From the NCBI GenBank assembly GCA_963921795.1, contig OY997658.1:26589456-26653455 (forward strand): DNA of 64,000 nucleotides. The letters run 5' to 3'. Each line of letters opens with the position of its first letter. The first letter of the stretch is position 1. The notes below the pieces were generated by a model that saw only the letters and a program-made list of their open reading frames with translations, was not told where the DNA came from and did no database searches. Positions 55,546 to 64,000 of this stretch are shown one piece after another. The DNA comes from Nannobrachium achirus. Taxonomy: Eukaryota; Chordata; Actinopteri; Myctophiformes; Myctophidae. Made by a program: the position numbers and the translations under genes.

Positions 55546-55824
55546 TCTAATTTTTTAGTCTTTCGTGTAGCCGCCCCGTACAGGAAGTGATGTCACAACT
55601 CGCTGACATCACACTGACATCACTCCCTGTACAGAAGGAAGGTTACAGAAGGAAGGTTACGGAAGGAAGGAAGGTCACTCAAGAGACAAGGTTTTTCAGG
55701 GTAAATGCGACCTTTGGTCGCAATAATCATGTCAGCTGAAAGTTAACCTGTGACGAATGTGTGCATTTTCTGCTATACAGAACGTCCAAAGGAAGGTACA
55801 GTAACACAACTACATCACTGACAA

Positions 55825-56455
<631 letters not shown>

Positions 56456-56459
56456 AGTT

Positions 56460-57860
56460 TTTCGTTCGTCCGTCCGTCCGTGCGTGCGTGCGTGTGTGCG
56501 TGCGTCCTCGCAGTTTGTTACCACCTAATCTCAGTCGCCGTTGGCCCGGTCGCTGCCAAAATGAGCACACACACTCCCTGGATGCCAATTCAGAACCTCT
56601 GACCCACATTTTTCAAATGGGCCTGTTCTAGCGCCACCATGAGGCAGATGTTTGCAAAACACATTTCTGTACTCTACTCTTAGAGATTTTGTCCAAAAAT
56701 CCTACAAATTGGTAGGGAGTATCTCGACAGTCATGTGATCAACACGGATCTGTCCGATTTTGCATATTCCATCCTGATTGGCTAAGATTCCTATACGTTT
56801 GTAGGATCGTTTTGAACAAAATGCCTCAAATCCCAAATGCAAAGTGCAATTATCATGAAATCGCACACATGTTCCCACTAGGCAGAGGAAGAAATGCCAC
56901 TTCAAATTTTTGAAGTCAGCCTCATGGTGAGGCCGATTTGTGGTTTTACATATAACTCCACCGATCAGTTGCAAACTTTGTAAGCGCACTCCCTAGAGGC
57001 CAAGGAAAAACCCTTTCCTTGCATTTTTCACATCAGCCTTTTATAGCGCCACCATGAGGCTGTTTTTTGTCAAACACATTTTTTGACAGTACTCCTACAG
57101 ATTTTGTCCAAAAATCACGCTTATCGGCAGACAGTATCTCTACAGTCATGTCATCGACATGGATCTGTCTGATTTTCCATATTCCATCCTGATTGGCTAA
57201 TATTGGCTTCCAAAGTTTGTAGGATTGGGCTGTTTTGAACAAAATGCCTCAAATCACAAACGCAGAGTGCAATTATCATGAAATCGTGCACACACGTTCC
57301 CACTAGGCAGAGGAAGAAATGCCACTTCAAATTTTTGAAATCAGCCTCATGGTGGCGCTATAACAGGCCGATTTGTGGTTTTACCTATAACTCCACGATC
57401 AGTTTCAAACTTTGTAAGCACACTCCCTAGAGGCCAAGGAAAAACCCTTTCCTTGTATTTTTCACATCAGCCTTTTATAGCGCCACCAGGAGGTCGACTT
57501 ATGTAAGACAAATTTTTGGATCCTTCAGAATTTACCCAAAATTAACAAAAATCAGTACACAGCATCTCTACAGTCATATGATCAAGACGGATCTGTCCCA
57601 TATTAAATATTCCATCCAGATTGGCTAAGATTGGCCTCCAAACTTTGCAGGATTGATCCGTTTTGAACAAAATGCCTCAAATCATGAACACAGCGTGCAA
57701 TTGTAATGAAATTGGCAGTATCTCAACAGTCATGTGATCGTCACCGTTAAAGGCCAAAGAAGACATGGCACCCTTTTCACATGTAGCGCCACCAGGAGGC
57801 CACAATAATTAATACCTGACCTGGCGGAGACCTGTGCTCGGAAGAGCACTGCTTCTAGTT
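56460..57860. repeat. about 430-bp units in tandem (TAGCGCCACCA repeat), unit A
   Basis: After a CCGT/GCGT microsatellite (56464-56506), units starting TAGCGCCACCA recur at about 56630, 57046, 57480 and 57783. Each contains TTTGTCCAAAAATC, CATATTCCATCCTGATTGGC and CACTAGGCAGAGGAAGAAAT. The tract ends CTCGGAAGAGCACTGCTTCT, the same end as the element at 5715-6900. Confidence 0.82.
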
Positions 57861-57888
57861 TGTGCTGAGTTATCTTTTTTTTTTAAGA

Positions 57889-58085
57889 TTAGTCTTTTGG
57901 GGCTTTTATGCCTTTATTGATAGAACAGTAGACTGACAGGAAATGGGGGGAGAGATGGGGAGTGACACGCTGCAAAGGTCGTCCGGATCGGGAATCGAAC
58001 CGACGCCGCCACCAGGCAACCATGCCTATATATGTGGCAATGCCTAGATATTCGCCTGGACCAGTAGGCCAGCAGGCGCCTGCTG
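57889..58085 (-). mobile_element. tRNA-derived SINE, antisense
   Basis: On the minus strand the B box is GGTTCGATTCC (about 57990). A body with GTGTCACTCCCCATCTCTCC and a tail with CAATAAAGGCATAAAAGCCC are typical of a widespread teleost SINE. It sits between unit A and the leader of GPCR copy 3. Confidence 0.83.
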
Positions 58086-58478
58086 CAGAGTTTTCACATT
58101 GTGTTGTTTTGTCATGTTCATCCATCATGAGAACTGTCAGAATATGAGAACTATTTGCATTTCCAGCCACCACTGAACATTAAAAGGTGCTATACTGCAT
58201 GTGTGGACAGCAGAGCACACAGAGAAGACGACTCCACTGCAGGGCAAAAAGGTTTGATTGCAAAGGTTACAAGATTATGCATTTTGAGTTATATTTTGTA
58301 GTTGATTTAGTATTATGTTGTAGTGGAATTTTCATTAGCATTATGTTTTAGAGGTGTTCTGATTATAGCATTATGTTAGAGATGTTTTGCTAATCAAAGT
58401 GTTTATTATTTGTCTTTTCATTTGTCTGTCTCCCCATAAGACTGAATTGTGAAAAGCGTGTTCAAAGCTGGCAGGAAG
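58086..58478 (+). promoter_or_regulatory. GPCR copy 3 leader
   Basis: GAACTATTTGCATTTCCAGC, GGACAGCAGAGCACACAGAG and four imperfect TTATGTTNTAGAGNTGTT-type units (58300-58390) correspond to the other leaders. It ends with TCTGTCTCCCCATAAG and the AAAGCTGGCAGGAAG start context. Confidence 0.5.
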
Positions 58479-59294
58479 ATGAACACATCAAATGAGTCCG
58501 TCATCTACAGCAACGTGGACATTGTACAAATCTCCAGCACAACAGTCAGCCTGGACCTGGGAGTCCCCATCAACAGCTGGGTTCTGTGGCTGGTGTTAAC
58601 CGGACCAGCTGGTACAATGGCCTCAGACATCTTCACACTCAATCTGAGTGTATGTGAGATCATCTTCAGCTTGTTATTGCTTCCCCTTGTTATCAAGCCA
58701 ATTCCCCTGTTTGAAACATTTGTTACTGTTTTCCTGTTACATGGACGTCCTGTCTTCCAGAGCTGTATCTGCGTAGAGAGATTCATGGCAGTGGTTCACC
58801 CAGTGCTCTTCCTCAAGTACAAACCCCTCAGGTACAGGGTGGCTTGCTCTGCGTTGGCCTGGTTGGTCATCATCGCGGTTTCACTATTATATATGTTATT
58901 ATACGTCCTGTTTGGTAACCGTATTAACAAGATATTGTGTTATGTTTATTTGGGTGAATGCCTATTTTTCATGTCAGTGATGCTGTTCTGCAGCCTTGCC
59001 GTTCTCAGGGTTCTGAAACAGCCCATGCCAGGGGAGATGGGGAGGGAGAGGGAGAGGGACAACGGCATGAAGAAGAGAGCCTTCATTATCATCTGTCTGA
59101 TCATGGTGTTATTTTTAGGACGTTTCTTGATTTGGTGCATCGTTCTCATTTTTGCCATTGAAGGAGTTGACTGTGATTTACCTTCAATTATATCTATGTT
59201 TATTACTGTGGTCACTGGGTTAGTTCAGCCACTTCTGTACCTCTGCCAAAAGACTGGCAAATTGCCCTGTGTTAAACCTATACAAGGTACGTAG
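58479..59294 (+). CDS. intronless rhodopsin-like GPCR, copy 3
   Basis: 271 codons from the ATG at 58479, chosen because it matches the start of the other copies; an in-frame GTG 30 bases upstream has no support. The topology is as in copy 2. N1.50 is N32, NLSVCE ends in E60 at the D2.50 position, and R101 lies in ERF. TM6 lacks the usual CWxP and TM7 reads GLVQPLLYLCQ in place of NPxxY. Copy-specific changes cluster in TM1 (VSLDLGVP, an aspartate in the helix) and in the TM2-TM3 region (TVFLLHGRPVFQ), which would face ligand. ECL2 has NRINKILCYV. The tail is KLPCVKPIQGT. No disabling lesion was found; ligand and coupling are unknown. Confidence 0.86.
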   Translation: MNTSNESVIYSNVDIVQISSTTVSLDLGVPINSWVLWLVLTGPAGTMASDIFTLNLSVCEIIFSLLLLPLVIKPIPLFETFVTVFLLHGRPVFQSCICVERFMAVVHPVLFLKYKPLRYRVACSALAWLVIIAVSLLYMLLYVLFGNRINKILCYVYLGECLFFMSVMLFCSLAVLRVLKQPMPGEMGRERERDNGMKKRAFIIICLIMVLFLGRFLIWCIVLIFAIEGVDCDLPSIISMFITVVTGLVQPLLYLCQKTGKLPCVKPIQGT

Positions 59295-59664
59295 ATACTG
59301 TAATCACATAGTGGACTCGCAATAATTATATCTGTAGTTATACTAATGAATCAAGTATAGTGAGGGGTCATCATGGCTAGCAGTTCTTCAATGATTAATG
59401 TAATTGTATATTGCTTATTTTATTCATTTATGTCTATGCCATGTTTTTTCACTTGTTTTGCTGTATTTTTACTTGTTTCGTAAGGTAACTTTCTTTTGTG
59501 TAACAGTGTAACACTGTATAGTAATAATGTATATTATTATTGTAGTAGTGAGTATACAGATATAATCCACACGCTTTCATTGTGCACACTTTTAAGCATG
59601 ATGTGTTTTGCTGTAATTTTATCTTGTTTCGTATGCACTTTGTAACTTTCCTTTGTGTAACAGT

Positions 59665-59895
59665 ATAACAAGCCTCACCGAGCCATGAGGCCCATAGGGC
59701 AGGAGCCTAGCTCCTGTTTCTGTACACGCATGGATATGAACGCTAGTATGTCACAGGGACTTACCCCCAATTCCACCCTTGGTGCTGAGAGCCAAACAGG
59801 GAGGCACATTTTTCAGTTTCCTTGGTATGACCCGGCTGGGGATTAAACCCCAACCTCCAGGTCTCAGGGTGGACACTCTAACCAGAAGGCCAAAG
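59665..59895 (-). mobile_element. tRNA-derived SINE, antisense (unit B copy)
   Basis: This is the counterpart of 49938-50135. It is longer, keeping CAGGGACTTACCCCCAATTC and nearby sequence missing from unit A. Confidence 0.75.
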
Positions 59896-61216
59896 AACTG
59901 GTCATGAACAATGAACACAGTACAGTAGCCTAAATAATGTCTATTATTATTGCAGTGGGTAGACAGATATATATGTGTTTTGGCTGCACCAGTTGTTTTA
60001 TTAAAGTTGGACTTAGAGGATTCTATTCAGATTGTCAGGTTTGAAAGTTGTTGGTTGTGCAGCTTGAGGGTCCTTCACATTAAAATGTTTGAGAAACACT
60101 GGTATTATGACTGCCTTCCTCAGTCTAACCCTCTTTTATCAATTGTTTGTCCAGTTGCTAAATGTTATACTGCTATGCCACAGCTACACCCCGTGCCAAC
60201 ATATGCCACTTGTGGCACTCTGAATTATTTTTTATTCTGTAAAGCACTTTGAATTGCCTCGATGTATGAAAGGTGCTGTAGGCTATAGATAGAGTTGCCT
60301 TGCCTTGCCTACATAATCTACACATCACCCATCTGGGCATTGGCAGACAAAGGGACAGGGCTTAACATATCGTACATTAACAATGCTTTCATAACAAAAT
60401 AATCTTGTGTCCTGAAATGTGTCAACAATCTCACCTGGGATACATTGGCAACTATATTCACCCACTGTAGGACATGAAATACATTATGGAATTTTAGAAA
60501 ATAATGTTTAGAAAAGAATAACAATCACATGTGGCCTTGATGCTTGTTTGAAGTTCTGGCTATCAGTGTTTTCCTCTTTGAGGGCACAGTGTTTCTGCAT
60601 GCACACACTTTACTCCTGGAATTCACTGATTTGTCCAGTAGGTGGTAGTATTGTACTGTACCATGTAATGCAGTTGTGTTGTACAGTACCTGTCAGGCCC
60701 TTCGTGTGGGAACAAGTGTCGTCATACCTGTAAGCAGGGCCCAAACTCATCTACAACCACAGCACCACCCACCCCAGCTGTAACAATGGAAATCTCAAAT
60801 AAGCTCTTGGCCATTAGCCTTGTAGTCTTTCAATACAGTGACTGGGACTATGGCTGTGATCTTTTAGAGTATATAACACTCATATTATTTCTGGTCTGGT
60901 TCTTGCGAGTTCTAATAATTATTTAGATGCAGCACATCCACAAAAGAATGTAGAGTGAGTGAGGAGTTGATAAAACAGAGGAAAAGTATCACATGTATTT
61001 GAATCTTTTCATGAGCTTCTATTTCCTGTTTTAATGGCACTTTATATTTATTATGGGAGTGACTGCCCCAATTTCAGCCACAATGATAACGTTAATGAAT
61101 TTATTTATACTGTACAGCAGATTTCCAGACATAGTCACAAAGTGCTCTACAGAGCTGGGGTAAAAGAGAAACATGATAAGCATTTAGGGAAAAACAGCAA
61201 AAACTACAACAAAAGA

Positions 61217-61685
61217 TCAGTGAATAATGATAATAGCACAGTAGGCACATAAAATGGACACGTACATATATATAATCAATGAAAAGAAGGCTGGCAAGAA
61301 GAATTTAAGAAAAGGATTTAATGTAGAGGTGGCGTTCCACAGCTTAGGGGCCCGGACTGCAAAAGCTGTGGGAGCCTCCAGGAGGACCTGGTCTGAGGAC
61401 CTGAGGCTGCACACAGGCTTGTAAGGTTCGTCAGAGATATAACTGGGAGCCTGAGTGTCCATTCACATGCAGCTTTAAAAGTCAATCATAAAATCAATTC
61501 TGAAACTAACGGGTAACCAGTGAAGAGCAGCTAAGCTGGGGGTGATATGGTCATTAGAGTTGGTCAGCAGTCTGGCAGCTGAGTTCTGTATTAATTGAAG
61601 AAGGGATATCGCTTTTTTGCATGAAGCCATAACATGTGCACACCTTTGTGAGTGTTAGGTCAGCTGACACAAACAAAAACAAACA
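61217..61685 (-). mobile_element. LINE fragment, RT C-terminal end (unit B copy)
   Basis: This is the counterpart of 51303-51770, with the same APSYISDEPYKP and SLRSSDQVLLEAPTAFAVRA frames. Confidence 0.75.
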
Positions 61686-62186
61686 CAAAGGATGACCACA
61701 AAATCTAAATAATCAAATGGACATGTGTGTAATGTATACTGAAATGCAAAAAAGGAAAATGCTGAAAACGTTGGTGGACAATGTTTTGTGTCCCTGTCAA
61801 CTGATTTATGTAAATTAATGAAAGGCAAATGTTTCAACCTAGCTGGGAGATGTGTAACATCTGAAAATTCAGATCTATACAGATCATAATTATTATTACA
61901 TGTGTATACAGTATATGTAATATCTTTAAACTTATTTACTCTTTTGAATAACTTTTTTGAATACTTTTCAGTGATAGTGCTGCTATGCATTCAAATACTG
62001 ACATGGGTGAACTTGAAACTGTGTGCATGCATTTGTGTGCCATATCATCATTGCATGACATTATGATAGCCGTTATGTAAATATATATTCATGTCAGCTG
62101 AAAGTTAACCTGTCACGAGTGTGTGCATTTTCTGCTATACAGTACCTCCAAAGGAAGGTACAGTAGCACAACTACATCACTGACAA

Positions 62187-62352
<166 letters not shown>

Positions 62353-62399
62353 TGGGCAGTGTTTGAAATAAATGTATTTGAAATACATATTTGAAATAC

Positions 62400-62419
62400 T
62401 TTTTTTTTTTTTTTTTTTT
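62400..62419. repeat. poly-T tract specific to unit B
   Basis: About 20 T residues, absent from the aligned position in unit A (about 55985). Confidence 0.9.
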
Positions 62420-62899
62420 GTATTTGGAAAAAATGGATGTAATTTGTATCAGAATACTTTCAGGTCTAGTATTTTCTGTATTTGAAATACAAAATACTTT
62501 TTTGATTTAACTTTATTCTCAAATGCACACATATTAAACATTCACAAAGGTTTAAACTGTAGGGGGAAAGACACATTTTATTTCAATCTAATTTGCTGGT
62601 GTTTTGTATGCTTTTGTGATACAGCCATAGCACTTGACTTTGATTTGTTAGTATGATGTATGATTATAATTTTTTCTTTTTCTTTTTTGAGCATCCGGCT
62701 GATAAGAGCACTCTTCTAGACAGACCTTCATTCAGCCATGGACACTATTGAGGACGAGTTAGTCATACTGTGTAAAACCTACAAGTGGAAATGGAAAATG
62801 GGCAAAATCCACTCAGCTAATGGATGGAACTACAAATGAAAAACAGCTGAACTACTTCCTGTTCTGTTTCTTTGTACCATGCAAATATCTTTTTTTAGT

Positions 62900-64000
62900 T
62901 TTTCGTTCGTCCGTCCGTCCGTCCGTCCGTCCGTGCGTGCGTGCGTGTGTGCGTGCGTCCTCGCAGTTTGTTACCACCTAATCTCAGTCGCCGTTGGCCC
63001 GGTCGCTGCCAAAATGAGCACACACACTCCCTGGATGCCAATTCAGAACCTCTGACCCACATTTTTCAAATGGGCCTGTTCTAGCGCCACCATGAGGCAG
63101 ATGTTTGCAAAACACATTTCTGTACACTACTCTTAGAGATTTTGTCCAAAAATCCTACAAATTGGTAGGGAGTATCTCGACAGTCATGTGATCAACACGG
63201 ATCTGTCCGATTTTGCATATTCCATCCTGATTGGCTAAGATTCCTATACGTTTGTAGGATCGTTTTGAACAAAATGCCTCAAATCCCAAACGCAAAGTGC
63301 AATTATCATGAAATCGCACACATGTTCCCACTAGGCAGAGGAAGAAATGCCACTTAAAATTTTTGAAGTCAGCCTCATGGTGAGGCCGATTTGTGGTTTT
63401 ACCTATAACTCCACCGATCAGTTGCAAACTTTGTAAGCGCACTCCCTAGAGGCCAAGGAAAAACCCTTTCCCTGCATTTTTCACATCAGCCTTTTATAGC
63501 GCCACCATGAGGCTGTTTTTTGTCAAACACATTTTTTGAAGGTACTCCTACAGATTTTGTCCAAAAATCACGCTTATCGGCAGACAGTATCTCTACAGTC
63601 ATGTCATCGACATGGATCTGTCTGATTTTCCATATTCCATCCTGATTGGCTAATATTGGCTTCCAAAGTTTGTAGGATTGGGCCGTTTTGAACAAAATGC
63701 CTCAAATCACAAACGCAGAGTGCAATTATCATGAAATCGTGCACACACGTTCCCACTAGGCAGAGGAAGAAATGCCACTTCAAATTTTTGAAATCAGCCT
63801 CATGGTGGCGCTATAACAGGCCGATTTGTGGTTTTACCTATAACTCCACCGATCAGTTTCAAACTTTGTAAGCACACTCCCTAGAGGCCAAGGAAAAACC
63901 CTTTCCTTGCATTTTTCACATCAGCCTTTTATAGCGCCACCAGGAGGTCGACTTATGTAAGACAAATTTTTGGATCCTTCAGAATTTACCCAAAATTAAC
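62900..64000. repeat. about 430-bp TAGCGCCACCA tandem units (unit B), running off the window
   Basis: It matches 56455-57550, with a longer CCGT microsatellite (62908-62950). Units start at about 63083, 63499 and 63932, and the window ends inside the third. Confidence 0.85.

Larger units (their letters stand above)
52163..55728. mobile_element. 3.57-kb block present in unit A but absent from unit B
   Basis: Alignment of the duplicated units runs through GCCGTTATGT (52154-52163 and about 62068) and resumes at ATGTCAGCTGAAAGTTAACC (55729 and about 62091). The heptamer atgtcag stands at both edges (52161-52167, 55729-55735). Near the edges are hairpins: CTCGCCCTAAAGGGCGAG (52213-52231) and GCGACCTTTGGTCGC (55707-55721). 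The block contains a 2.67-kb TIR element and a duplicated segment. Insertion into A is likelier than deletion from B, but a third unit is needed to decide. Confidence 0.75.
59295..62090. repeat. segmental duplication unit B, downstream of GPCR copy 3
   Basis: It is nearly identical to 49584-52160. The 81-codon LINE-derived frame starting at 61462 (minus strand) is unchanged relative to the one at 51548, pointing to a recent duplication or conversion. Confidence 0.88.

Noticed and set aside
52163-55728. Helitron explanation for the 3.57-kb block
   Set aside because: There is a hairpin near the right edge, but no 5' TC, no 3' CTRR, and insertion is not between A and T.
58449-58478. Upstream GTG start for receptor copy 3
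   Set aside because: Vertebrate initiation at GTG is rare, and the ATG at 58479 matches the starts of the other copies.

Overview
This is vertebrate, almost certainly teleost fish, genomic DNA. The evidence is widely spaced GT-AG exons of a conserved animal gene, very long (CA)n/(GT)n tracts, tRNA-derived SINEs, non-LTR retrotransposon fragments, many short hAT-type elements, and a lineage-expanded family of intronless class A GPCR genes. The species cannot be fixed from the sequence. More than nine tenths of the window is non-coding.

Region 1, 1-12.7 kb: no exon recognised. It holds repeats: hAT-type MITEs with perfect 8-bp target-site duplications, one carrying a nested 368-bp element with a 9-bp duplication; two antisense 5'-truncated LINE fragments; microsatellites; and a 1.2-kb terminal-inverted-repeat element.

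Region 2, 12.7-36.5 kb: the 3' two thirds of a Dbl-family Rho/Rac/Cdc42 exchange factor gene on the + strand, best matched to arhgef4 (Asef/ASEF1). Nine coding exons join in one frame to 509 codons plus stop, giving SH3, DH, PH and the conserved C-terminal tail. Upstream N-terminal exons lie outside the window or were not recognised. The introns and the long 3' UTR are full of MITEs, several abutting exons. The last intron holds a 383-bp miniature LTR element (TRIM) with 163-bp LTRs, a tRNA-His-type primer binding site, a polypurine tract and a 4-bp target duplication. Each of its LTRs contains tRNA-like Pol III A and B boxes.

Region 3, 36.5-64 kb: a tandem array of short rhodopsin-like GPCR genes, all on + (39.65, 48.77 and 58.48 kb). 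There is one clear pseudogene (45.80 kb), one older relic (about 41.2 kb) and a possible fragment (44.68 kb). Each clear copy has the same AT-rich minisatellite-like leader. The last two units are a segmental duplication running from about 48 kb to the window end. They differ by a 3.57-kb block (52.16-55.73 kb) that contains a 2.67-kb TIR element. A frameshifted LINE (42.1-44.66 kb) sits inside the array.

Arhgef4 (cytoskeletal signalling) and the receptor array have no evident functional link; they are simply neighbours. The most unusual signals are the TRIM with Pol III-like LTRs, a palindromic core shared by hAT-type MITEs with different termini, and the GPCR family lacking the usual TM3 cysteine.
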